The notes under the pieces were generated by a model. That model was given only the letters and a program-made list of their open reading frames with translations. It made no database searches and was not told the DNA's origin. A program made the translations under genes and the position numbers. Of a stretch of DNA of 6,298 nt, positions 1-5,942 are shown in pieces. Numbering within the stretch: position 1 is the first letter of the stretch; every line of letters starts with the position of its first letter. Source of the stretch: Methanomicrobia archaeon LH_S13 (GTDB taxonomy: Archaea; Halobacteriota; Syntropharchaeia; Alkanophagales; Methanospirareceae). Where the stretch lies: positions 1 through 6,298 of the forward strand of contig JAGXOR010000082.1 of NCBI GenBank assembly GCA_023659785.1. Direction: 5' to 3'.

Positions 1-683
1 TGTAATCTCTTCGATGCTATTCTATTAATCCGTCTCCTTTTGTTGTCGTAAGCGATGTGGATAGCAAAAAGTTTCTTTAAGCTCGCTCGTATCCAGCCCA
101 AATTTGGAGAGAAGCCGTCTAAGGTATATTTATTCAAATCCCAGCCAATTTTATGTTCCTCATTCTTTCTCTCTTCTACCTCAACTGGTAGGTGAATATA
201 CGTAAGTGTTAATATCGGTTCTCCAATCCTGCCATTTAGTTTGAAGTAGCATTTTGATAAATCAATGTAGACGAACTCACGAGGTCTTATTGTTATCCTC
301 ATTTGTTCTCCTTCTACTTTCATCAGCGTTTGTTTCACTCTAACAAATGGTCTTTTCACTACGGGACACCTTCTCTTCCGTTTACCCTTTTTATAGTTCT
401 TCTTCCAGCTATCCATGATAGATAAAGCAGTTTTTAGTGCCGAATCCACCCAATGAGCAGCATATCTCCAGTCCTTCAAGTATTTATCCCGCAGTTCTCG
501 TTTGAATCCGTTATCCTTTCGATAGTTGGGGAACAGGCGTTTCTGCTTCTTCCCTGGTATCTGCCACTCCTTCCATGTGATAGAGTTCCAAATATCACGA
601 ATTATAGCATTCAAAATAACGAGATAAGCATATAGGAACGCTTTTACATTTAGATTATGCTTGAGCGAGAATGTTTTTAACAT
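1..683 (-). CDS. tnpB: TnpB RNA-guided nuclease of IS607-type element (3' part outside window)
   Basis: The open frame has 227 codons without a stop and continues past the window start. TnpB proteins are RNA-guided DNA endonucleases carried by IS200/IS605 and IS607 elements; the guide (omega) RNA comes from the element's right end, which is not in the window. Visible here are a basic N-terminal region (about residues 1-110, rich in Lys/Arg/Trp), a beta-rich middle, and the start of the RuvC nuclease domain with IGWDLN (first catalytic Asp at residue 182), followed by LDGFSP, GWIR and a basic helix containing YDNKRRR, all typical of this TnpB branch. The remaining RuvC motifs and the zinc finger lie outside. 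The ATG at 683-681 is chosen because a strong Shine-Dalgarno sequence precedes it by 6 nt and because homology-like sequence starts there. It overlaps the end of tnpA by 29 nt, suggesting translational coupling. Whether the full gene is intact cannot be judged. Confidence 0.85.
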   Translation of the reverse strand, partial: MLKTFSLKHNLNVKAFLYAYLVILNAIIRDIWNSITWKEWQIPGKKQKRLFPNYRKDNGFKRELRDKYLKDWRYAAHWVDSALKTALSIMDSWKKNYKKGKRKRRCPVVKRPFVRVKQTLMKVEGEQMRITIRPREFVYIDLSKCYFKLNGRIGEPILTLTYIHLPVEVEERKNEEHKIGWDLNKYTLDGFSPNLGWIRASLKKLFAIHIAYDNKRRRINRIASKRL

Positions 684-903
684 TCTTAACCACCTCCTTC
701 TGCTTATGAGACCGCATACCGTAGAGCTTTCTTTCTCTTTTCTCTTCCCCTTGTATGCGCAATATCTCGCTTTCAGGTATTCGTCTCCTTCCGCCCGGGG
801 TTCTAACTACTCTTATCATGCCTTCCCTATCCCATCGTTGAATCGCTTTTGTTTGAACGCCGAGTAATCGCTTCGCTTCCTTTAAAGTGTAAAGTTTTTC
901 CAT
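655..903 (-). pseudogene. tnpA: Truncated IS607 TnpA: MerR-type HTH without resolvase catalytic domain
   Basis: The frame encodes 82 residues. Residues 3-55 form a MerR/excisionase-type winged helix: YTLKEAKRLLGV, then a recognition helix with KAIQRWDREGMI and the wing TPGGRRRIPESEI. IS607 TnpA is normally about 190-220 residues, with this domain followed by a serine-recombinase domain that begins with a Tyr-x-Arg-Val-Ser-Ser motif. Here the sequence reads LYGMRSHKQKE at residues 60-70, which resembles an eroded version of that motif. The frame stops 12 residues later, directly at the tnpB start, so the catalytic domain is missing and the Arg-Val-Ser context of the nucleophile is damaged. The start at 903 is supported by a TATA-like element 27 nt upstream and fits leaderless translation; no Shine-Dalgarno is seen. 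It could still bind DNA, for example the element's own end, but that is inference. It may alternatively be regarded as a short intact HTH gene. Confidence 0.75.
690..699 (-). promoter_or_regulatory. Shine-Dalgarno site of tnpB
   Basis: On the minus strand the sequence AAGGAGGTGG lies 6 nt upstream of the ATG at 683. It is a near-perfect complement of the 16S rRNA 3' end and decides the tnpB start. It sits inside the tnpA reading frame, so tnpB is translated from the same transcript as tnpA. Confidence 0.75.
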
Positions 904-1778
904 TAATTGTTATATCTGCTTAAGAGTATATAAAGGTATCTATTTCTTAACTGTTGCAAGGGCAATTCCGGCAATTCATAGAGCACTGGCTTCTTCTCTT
1001 TTCGTATAATCCTCTTCACTATGCAGCCCCAAATTAAAAAAGAAACGAAGAGCGTAATAAAAACGGAAAGTGCCAACCATTTGCCACCAAAATAGTCAAC
1101 TACACCCATTATTAGGGCGATTCGAGAAGAGCAGGGTACACAGCTAAGTAAGGCTGCTGTAAAGAACTTCTCTTTCTTTGTAAACAGAATTCGCGTACTC
1201 CTCGTAGCGGGTACGGTGCAACCCAGGCCTAAAGCTAAGGGTATGATTGCCCTTCCCGGAAGATTGAACCATCTTAAAAATCTCTCCAGCTTGACGACGT
1301 ATCTTGAGAGTAGCCCAGCATCTTCAATCAGCGTAAAAAGGATGCTTTCCGGCAATAAACGCGGCTGTACCGTATCTTGTTATTGCGATGTCCTCTGCAA
1401 CTTTTGGGTGCTCGATTAAAACTTCTTTAACTGCTTCGATTATCACGCAAGTATCCGTAAAAATCCGCGTCTTCTTCCAGGCAGGACTCTTAATGCTACG
1501 AATCTCTTTGGCAGTTGCGTTCTCGTCACCCGCGAGGACACTTCCGTTATTGCGTCCTCTATGTGGTCGTCATATCTAACGGTGAAAGTCTTGCCCTTAG
1601 TTTCTTTAATCTCCAAAAGCGCGTTTACAAGTTCCCCCATTCCCCACTTTTTTAAAGGATTGATAGGGATGACGGGAGCGCCCAGTATTTCACTCAATTT
1701 CTTATGAGCTATTCTTATCCCCTTCTTCTCGGCGCTCCCAACAAAATTAAGAGCTATAACAACAGGAATCTCAGCTTC
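903..1778 (-). pseudogene. feoB: FeoB ferrous iron transporter, broken in several places
   Basis: FeoB is a membrane Fe(II) transporter with an N-terminal GTPase domain and a gated membrane domain. Three pieces are visible. Piece 1 (about 1778-1480) covers the late G domain: PVVIALNFVG (the G4 position), then GIRIAHKKLSEILGAPVIPI, VRYDDHIEDAI and LPKRFVALRVL. G1-G3 are missing and are replaced by methyltransferase sequence in the same frame. Piece 2 (about 1450-1345), in another frame, reads IEAVKEVLIEHPKVAEDIA and TRYGTAAFIAGK, the linker before the membrane domain. Piece 3 (1355-903) carries the Gate-type signature: LIEDAGLLSRYVV, IIPLALGLGCTVPA, STRI and CVPCSSRIA, then hydrophobic segments and ELPELPLQQLRN. 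Between pieces 2 and 3 the first membrane segments are gone (roughly 100 or more residues by comparison with usual FeoB). The C-terminus is cut where the IS607 element begins. The gene cannot make a working transporter. Piece assignment is by motif recognition; breakpoints are approximate. Confidence 0.85.
925..936 (-). promoter_or_regulatory. Candidate archaeal TATA-box promoter of tnpA/tnpB
   Basis: The minus strand reads CCTTTATATACT, centred about 27 nt upstream of the tnpA ATG. In archaea the TATA box centre lies about 26-27 nt before the transcription start, so the transcript would begin at or next to the ATG (leaderless), consistent with the lack of a Shine-Dalgarno there. The box lies at the 3' end of the feoB remnant, in what is probably the element's own border. 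Confidence 0.45.
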
Positions 1779-2067
1779 TAAATCGTGTTCTCGCAGCAAT
1801 TCCTCAATGTCCCGTTTTGCAATGATATTCATAAATTCATTCAGGTCGAGATGTTCAGCGGTAGCAAAAAGAAGTCCACCCGACTTCAATACACGGTGTA
1901 GCTCCTCCAACAATTTCTCCTTGTCACTTACCAATCTGAAACACATCGTATAATAAAACAACATCATCGCCCACCATTTTCGCCGCAGGGATACTAAAAC
2001 TCCCTATTCCACAGCCGTAATCCAGAACAGTTTGTTCTTTCTGGCTTTTTAAATATGTTGCGCAGAG
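1776..2067 (-). pseudogene. Class I SAM-dependent methyltransferase, internally deleted and frameshifted
   Basis: The first piece (about 2067-1950) reads TVLDYGCGIGSFSIPAAKMV, the SAM-binding motif I of class I methyltransferases, then jumps directly to DDVVLLYDVF, which corresponds to the motif IV region. About 50-60 residues that normally separate these are missing. At about 1935 a +1 shift interrupts the frame (the first frame stops with TGA at 1926-1924), and the remainder continues in the next frame as LVSDKEKLLEELHRVLKSGG and LLFATAEHLDLNEF, the usual post-motif IV helix and the strand leading to the C-terminus. The homology-like stretch ends at about 1778, where the frame continues without a stop into FeoB sequence. 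The N-terminus is also lost: an in-frame TAA lies at 2070-2068, and this sequence overlaps the tail of the ZIP fragment. The original substrate is unknown. The gene is dead as a methyltransferase. Confidence 0.75.
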
Positions 2068-2385
2068 TTAATACGGTCTTCATTATCGCAAATCCCAGCA
2101 ATGCTCCTATCGGCTCCGCCACTCCCGACATAAAGGAATAAAAGAACGCCTTTTTGCGACTACCCGTAGCATAGAATATCAGTATGGAAACGGAAAAGCC
2201 TTCCGGGTTATTGATTCCTCAGCTATATAGCTGTGTGGGATTGCCAAATCCAATACGGCTATGAAACCAATGCCGACAAAAAAGGCAATGTTTGCCATTC
2301 CAAATTCAACCTCGTCAATAGCCACTTTAACTTTATAAGCCAAGAAGTGCCCTTCCGAAAGGAAGGTGATGAATTGGCTTATCAT
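2050..2385 (-). pseudogene. ZIP-family divalent metal transporter, internally deleted
   Basis: ZIP proteins move Zn, Fe or Mn across the cytoplasmic membrane. The first piece (start ATG at 2385 or 2298, to about 2212) contains the membrane segment IAFFVGIGFIAVLDLAIPHS, resembling the ZIP helix that ends in a Pro-His metal-site motif. The second piece, in another frame (about 2212-2060), reads NNPEGFSVSILIFYATGSRK then FYSFMSGVAEPIGALLGFAI. These are the hallmark His-Asn-x-Pro-Glu-Gly helix (His lost at the join) and the Ser-Gly-x-x-Glu-Pro-x-Gly-Ala helix of ZIP. The normally intervening stretch and the C-terminal helices are missing. The tail runs into methyltransferase sequence, and this frame stops with TAG at 1996-1994. 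If the upstream start at 2490 were used, the first residues would be translated from the transposon remnant, so I do not count them. A TATA-like AATATATAAAG lies at about 2389-2399 on the minus strand, too close to the ATG at 2385 but compatible with the one at 2298. Confidence 0.75.
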
Positions 2386-2424
2386 AACTTTATATATTAT
2401 GTTTGTATATCTATTACCAACCTG

Positions 2425-2563
2425 CAAGGGGATCGAGTCTGGTTGAAGAAGCAGGAACCCCCCAGTGGCCTCCAGCAAAACGCGCTCCAAACCAGAGGGG
2501 AGAGGGGACGTAACGTGAAGGAAAAGCTGGAAGCCCCATGCGTAAGTGTGGGGAGGACGTCAC
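2425..2563 (+). mobile_element. Right-end remnant of an IS200/IS605-type (TnpB-bearing) element
   Basis: Between the ZIP remnant and the protease stop lies GC-richer sequence unlike either neighbour. It ends in GAAGCCCC, a hairpin, GGGGAGGACGTCACA, the pattern commonly seen at right ends of IS200/IS605 elements, where the tnpB 3' end and the omega RNA end in a hairpin just before a TTCA/GTCA-like terminus. The plus-strand frame here reads WLKKQEPPSGLQQNAL and KEKLEAPCVSVG, resembling the terminal Gln-Glu-Ala-Pro-type tail of TnpB, although this is weak. No RuvC or zinc-finger portion remains, so the body of the element has been deleted; the upstream side joins ZIP sequence at about 2400-2425. 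The element ends only about 7 bp past the stop codon of the M50 protease. Family assignment rests on end structure and tail pattern, not on a full protein. Confidence 0.5.
2534..2553 (+). ncRNA. Hairpin with GNRA-type loop: possible omega RNA 3' end
   Basis: The plus strand CCCCATGC-GTAA-GTGTGGGG folds into an 8-bp stem (six Watson-Crick pairs and two G-U wobbles) closed by a GUAA tetraloop. It sits about 10 nt before the presumed end of an IS200/IS605-type element. In such elements the right end encodes the omega RNA used by TnpB, and its scaffold ends near this hairpin. With tnpB deleted it may be a relic. Being followed after 13 nt by a T5 run at 2566-2570, it could also act as a terminator for plus-strand transcription. 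Whether it is transcribed is unknown. Confidence 0.4.
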
Positions 2564-2569
2564 ATCTTT

Positions 2570-4198
2570 TTACCAGAGATAAGGACCAACCAACATTAAA
2601 ACGATAGAAAAAGCGATAAAAAGTGCAATTGTGGCGGTAATTGCCGTTGAAATTTTTTCTTTCTTCTTTTCATCCTTTATACCACCCATCCTTAACACAG
2701 GGTTAAGTATCTCTCGAAATACGTAGCCGCCATCAAGAGGAATAGCAGGCATACAGTTAAATAGTCCAACCCAGAGATTTATCCAGCCTGTCCAGAATAG
2801 CACATCGGTGATGACAAAAATACTACTTCCTAAGAATGACACAGCACCTACTGGCTCGTAAAAATTAGATAGAAGAGGATTAAAGGTGCTGAAGCCAAAA
2901 GGAAGAGATAAAAATGGCAGAGACATCAATATTCCCCACCCACTTAACCAATGATGTGGTGAAAGGGTCGTAAAAGAAGAAGGTATGCTTCGAAGGGAGT
3001 CCAAATATCCTTTTGTAGGGAACTCTCTTACGCACATCCCTAATGGATTATTTGGAATAAGGAAAACACCTAAGAATCCTTTATTGCCATGAAGCGATTC
3101 GCTTAACTCCACAAGAAAAGTTTCTCCTTTTGTTTGCACTTCTACTGTTTGCCCGGGTAACGAGTGATTCATAAAATTCTGAAAATCCTTATAGCCAGTT
3201 ATATTCACATCGTCCATCTTTATTATGCTCATACCAGCTTTTATGCCGGCATTAGCAGCGGGAAAACCTTCTTTAAGCCCTTTTATTCTTACCCCTTCGC
3301 TTTCATAACCTCCTTCTACCACTATTTTGGTTTCTTCTCCCCTTTTATTCAACACATCGAAATTAATTTCCTTTTTTTCTCCTATTGCTTTTTCCATTTC
3401 GTCTGTGGTTGCATTCGTGATTTTTGCCCAGTCAACCTTTGTGATGAACATCCCAGACTGTATTCCTGCTTTCTCTGCTATGCTATCCTCTACAACGCCG
3501 GAAACAACAAGCACATCATCACTAACGGGCTGAATAGCGAGCAATAGGGAAAAGAAAAGAGTAAATGCAATTAAGGCAACGAAGAAATTGCTCGTTATGC
3601 CTGCGGAGAGAATGCGAGTTCTCTCACGAGCAGTTGCTACTTTTTTAATCTTTTCTTCTTTTCCTTCTTTTTTACCGAATAGTTGTTCGCTATCAGGCTC
3701 AGCGAATGCCCCTATTGGTATTAACGCAAATAAAAGACCCATTGATTTTACTTTTATTTTCTCCACTGTGCTCAATATTGCATGAGAAAACTCGTGCACC
3801 ACCAAAGTAATAAAAAAGCCAATCCATGCACACAAAGGTATGAACTCGTTTAATCCCGGTATAAGAAGTATGTTCCTCGGCTCGTTTAACTTCGTTGGTT
3901 CGGGCTGCAATGTGAATATTAAGTAAACACCATACGCCACGAAAAAGAACATAAAAATCATGCCGATAACCAGTAAAATCGAGCCGATGTTGGCATAAGT
4001 CCTCCAAAATCTTTCCCTTAACTCGCCTTTTGACACTCTCTCCAATAACTTCTGCCCTCTTGTCGTCCTTATCATCAGAATGGGTCCGAATGCGGAGATA
4101 TTATATCGCTCCAAAATGCCCTTTTTGTCAAGAACGAATACAATAAACCAGTAAATTAGAAATATGTACAGTATCAGCATCAGATAATACGAATCCAT
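2570..4198 (-). CDS. M50-family (site-2 type) intramembrane metalloprotease with two PDZ-like domains
   Basis: This 542-residue polytopic membrane zinc protease appears intact. Membrane segments are seen at about 5-23, 70-97, 120-142 and 200-222, and several more between 420 and 540. The third holds the zinc-binding, catalytic HEFSH motif at 135-139. The second zinc-site motif, NCMPAIPLDGG (Asn481, Asp489), lies in a late helix. Two PDZ-like regions lie between: about 230-295 (VVEDSIAEKAGIQSGMFI) and about 302-375 (LKEGFPAANAGIKAGMSI). Site-2 type proteases cut membrane-spanning substrates, often anti-sigma or regulator proteins; the archaeal substrate is unknown. The length and domain order fit archaeal members. 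The ATG at 4198 is preceded by GAGAGG about 7 nt upstream. It is divergent from tiaS, and its stop lies next to an IS right-end remnant that did not damage the reading frame. The family call is firm; the physiological role is not. Confidence 0.93.
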   Translation of the reverse strand: MDSYYLMLILYIFLIYWFIVFVLDKKGILERYNISAFGPILMIRTTRGQKLLERVSKGELRERFWRTYANIGSILLVIGMIFMFFFVAYGVYLIFTLQPEPTKLNEPRNILLIPGLNEFIPLCAWIGFFITLVVHEFSHAILSTVEKIKVKSMGLLFALIPIGAFAEPDSEQLFGKKEGKEEKIKKVATARERTRILSAGITSNFFVALIAFTLFFSLLLAIQPVSDDVLVVSGVVEDSIAEKAGIQSGMFITKVDWAKITNATTDEMEKAIGEKKEINFDVLNKRGEETKIVVEGGYESEGVRIKGLKEGFPAANAGIKAGMSIIKMDDVNITGYKDFQNFMNHSLPGQTVEVQTKGETFLVELSESLHGNKGFLGVFLIPNNPLGMCVREFPTKGYLDSLRSIPSSFTTLSPHHWLSGWGILMSLPFLSLPFGFSTFNPLLSNFYEPVGAVSFLGSSIFVITDVLFWTGWINLWVGLFNCMPAIPLDGGYVFREILNPVLRMGGIKDEKKKEKISTAITATIALFIAFSIVLMLVGPYLW

Positions 4199-4329
4199 TT
4201 TTGTCCTCTCTTTCTTCCGATTTTTATGTTATGGTGTGTGCTTCCAATGAAAGAAATAAATTTTCTTTTGATAAACCTTTAAACTCTCTTTCGCAAGGAA
4301 ATAAAACTCTTTTTTAAAAAGGTTTGTTT
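4199..4329. promoter_or_regulatory. Divergent promoter region between the M50 protease and tiaS
   Basis: This 131-bp AT-rich spacer must hold both promoters. For tiaS, CCTTTAAACTC (about 4277-4287, plus strand) is a possible TATA element giving a leader of about 20-25 nt. AAAAAGGT just before the start can serve as a weak Shine-Dalgarno, about 7 nt from the ATG at 4330. For the protease, AAATTTATTT (rc of about 4253-4262) is a possible TATA element, with a GAGAGGA ribosome site at about 4204-4210. The boxes deviate from the consensus, so each assignment is tentative. No operator-like inverted repeat stands out except CTTTTTTAAAAAG at 4309-4321, which could simply reflect AT richness. Confidence 0.35.
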
Positions 4330-5670
4330 ATGATCATTGGAATAGACGATACAGATTCGAGAAAAGGAATGTGCACTACATATCTATGCGCAGTTTTAGC
4401 TGACGAACTAAAAAAATATGGGGAGGTCTCGACACCGAGATTGGTAAGACTCAATCCATGCATACCGTTTAAAACAAGAGGTAACGGGGCGGTATCTTTT
4501 GAGATATGGGTAACGGTAACGGAGGGGGAAGAGGAAAAAGTGAAATCAGAGGTCAAAAATCGAGTAAGTGAGCTATCGGAGTTAAGAGAAGAAGGAACAA
4601 ACCCGGGGGTTGTGTTTATTGACGATAACGCTTTAAATTTAAATTTAAAATTAAAGAACTTTTACGAAAATGCAGTAAGAGAAGTGCTGACATTGGAAGA
4701 CGCTTATGCAATCATTTCCGAATTGCATTTTGATTACTTCGGGTTGAAAAATAAGCGAGGGCTAATAGGCGCTTTAGCTGCGGCTTCGTTTTTGGTGTTA
4801 CAAAAAAACAAGCCCGATTATTACGACTTTACTTATGAATTGATGGCCTACAGGCAAAAAGAAAGATGGGGGAAATCGAGATTTATAGACGAAACGAGCG
4901 TGTGGAAAGCAGATGCGGCTACTTATCCCCTGACATGGGATACGGTAGATGTAGCAAATAATGAAATAGTTTTTGCACCTCATTCACCATGTCCAGTCCT
5001 CTTTGGGATAAGAGGCAACAGCGTAGATGCTATCTACAAAACTTTTGAACTCATAGATGCAGAACCCGAAGAGCGGAAAATGCTGTTCGTCACAAATCAA
5101 GGCACGGATTTTCACTTGATAAAATTTGAAACGGCGAGGGAAAAACTGCGAGACTATCACTCTTATATCTTGGATGGCATGGTCAGTTCCAACCCACAAA
5201 CGATAGAAGGAGGTCATGTTGTGTTCTCTATCTCGCTATCCAAAGACGAAGAAACGTTAGGAAGTATCGAGTGCATTGCATACGAGCCGACAAAGGGATT
5301 TCGTGATATTATAAGGAAGTTGCGAGTAGGTGATGCGATTACGGTGTTCGGGTCACTGAAGAAGGAAACATTAAACCTTGAGAAGATAGAAGTAAGGAAA
5401 TTGAATTTGGTGGTGGAGAGGAATTCCAGATGTGATAAGTGCGGGCGGACGATGAAATCTGCGGGACGGTTACAGGGCTACCGATGCAAACGCTGCGGAA
5501 CTTTTCGTGCGGATAAGGATAAGGTGGTTGTTGATAGAGGATTAGAAGAAGGGTTATATGAAGTCCCACCGGTTGCAAGGAGGCATATATCGAAACCTCT
5601 AATACGTATGCGGAAAGAAGGAGCGGAGGTTATGAGATTTAAACATTTTGTTTCAAACCTCTTCGTATGA
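4330..5670 (+). CDS. tiaS: tRNA(Ile2) 2-agmatinylcytidine synthetase
   Basis: TiaS uses ATP and agmatine to turn C34 of the CAU anticodon of tRNA-Ile2 into agmatidine, so that this tRNA reads AUA as isoleucine; it is essential in archaea studied. The protein has 446 residues, close to family length. It starts with MIIGIDDTDSRKGMCTTYL, the ATP/Mg site with paired aspartates (Asp6, Asp7, Asp9) and the threonines (Thr16/Thr17) in the place of the autophosphorylated Thr of characterised TiaS. RLNPCIPFKTRGNGAVSF follows at about 40-57. The middle holds the conserved TiaS core (about 110-270, including APHSPCPVLFGIRG), then an OB-fold-like region (about 290-360). A zinc ribbon has Cys368/Cys371 and Cys386/Cys389. 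The ATG at 4330 is preferred over a TTG two codons earlier because family members begin directly at this motif and AAAGGT is well spaced from it. It is a single gene, divergent from the M50 protease and convergent with a broken gene downstream. No defect is seen. Confidence 0.97.
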   Translation: MIIGIDDTDSRKGMCTTYLCAVLADELKKYGEVSTPRLVRLNPCIPFKTRGNGAVSFEIWVTVTEGEEEKVKSEVKNRVSELSELREEGTNPGVVFIDDNALNLNLKLKNFYENAVREVLTLEDAYAIISELHFDYFGLKNKRGLIGALAAASFLVLQKNKPDYYDFTYELMAYRQKERWGKSRFIDETSVWKADAATYPLTWDTVDVANNEIVFAPHSPCPVLFGIRGNSVDAIYKTFELIDAEPEERKMLFVTNQGTDFHLIKFETAREKLRDYHSYILDGMVSSNPQTIEGGHVVFSISLSKDEETLGSIECIAYEPTKGFRDIIRKLRVGDAITVFGSLKKETLNLEKIEVRKLNLVVERNSRCDKCGRTMKSAGRLQGYRCKRCGTFRADKDKVVVDRGLEEGLYEVPPVARRHISKPLIRMRKEGAEVMRFKHFVSNLFV

Positions 5671-5877
5671 TGCTATCAATTGTGCATCGCACTGGGTGTA
5701 ACCCCACACCCTCTATCCCGTCCGCCTCTGCTTTCGCAAAGGCTTTCAGGACTGCTTTTCCTCGTTTTTCTTCACGATGTCGGCTACATGTGCTTCGGCT
5801 CTTTTTAAAGCCGGCTTGCCAACAATCGCGGTGTGGTCCCCTTCTCCCCTATCGCATTTAAGGTCTTTTATCCACAC
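5639..5877 (-). pseudogene. Unrecognised small gene, broken by a frameshift
   Basis: Two adjoining minus-strand frames look like one former coding sequence. The first runs from a GTG at 5877 to TGA at 5748-5746 (43 codons) and includes DRGEGDHTAIVGKPALKRAE then AHVADIVKKNEEK. The second, shifted by one base near 5752, continues VLKAFAKAEADGIEGVGLHP then VRCTIDSI and stays open to TAA at 5641-5639. The composition is protein-like and the charged helix runs naturally across the join, so a one-base indel is likely. The last part overlaps the 3' end of tiaS on the opposite strand; true homology may end at about 5675. AAGGAAAA just upstream of the GTG could be a ribosome site, but the piece may also be the tail of a longer gene lost upstream. 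I do not recognise the family and assign no function. Confidence 0.4.
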
Positions 5878-5942
5878 TTTTCCTTAAATGTTCACCTATT
5901 AAATAGTATCATAAAGCATAAAGATAAACATTTCGGTACATT

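Larger units (their letters stand above)
1..950 (-). mobile_element. IS607-type insertion sequence, partial, inserted in feoB
   Basis: This element consists of a MerR-type helix-turn-helix tnpA (shortened) and an overlapping tnpB, the gene order typical of IS607 elements. The tnpB side runs off the window start. The other boundary is inferred: FeoB homology stops after a Leu-Arg-Asn at about 945-950, and the following codons up to the stop at 903 look like transposon-derived sequence. IS607 elements lack terminal inverted repeats, so the exact end cannot be read directly. The element lies within a decayed feoB, and tnpA starts one base into the stop codon of the feoB remnant. Transposition by this copy would need a resolvase from elsewhere, because its own tnpA has no catalytic domain. 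Confidence 0.7.

Noticed and set aside
2233..2607. Plus-strand open frame of 124 codons
   Set aside because: Its first part is antisense to the ZIP remnant and its second part is the transposon right end; it is a composite shadow. Only its last third (about 2425-2563) has any TnpB-tail resemblance.
3164..3547. Plus-strand open frames inside the M50 gene (also at 3327-3533 and 3588-3785)
   Set aside because: They lie antisense to the intact protease; their composition follows from the opposite strand and they show no motif or ribosome site.
4633..4657. AT-rich TTTAAATTTAAATTTAAAATT-like repeat inside tiaS
   Set aside because: It encodes a short Leu/Asn/Lys alternation in a variable part of TiaS and keeps the frame; it is a local low-complexity run, not a regulatory repeat.
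5694..5711. Hairpin GGGTGT-AACCCC-ACACCC downstream of tiaS
   Set aside because: It was considered as a tiaS terminator, but the stem is short, no T run follows, and it lies in the protein-like minus-strand fragment (GVGLHP codons).
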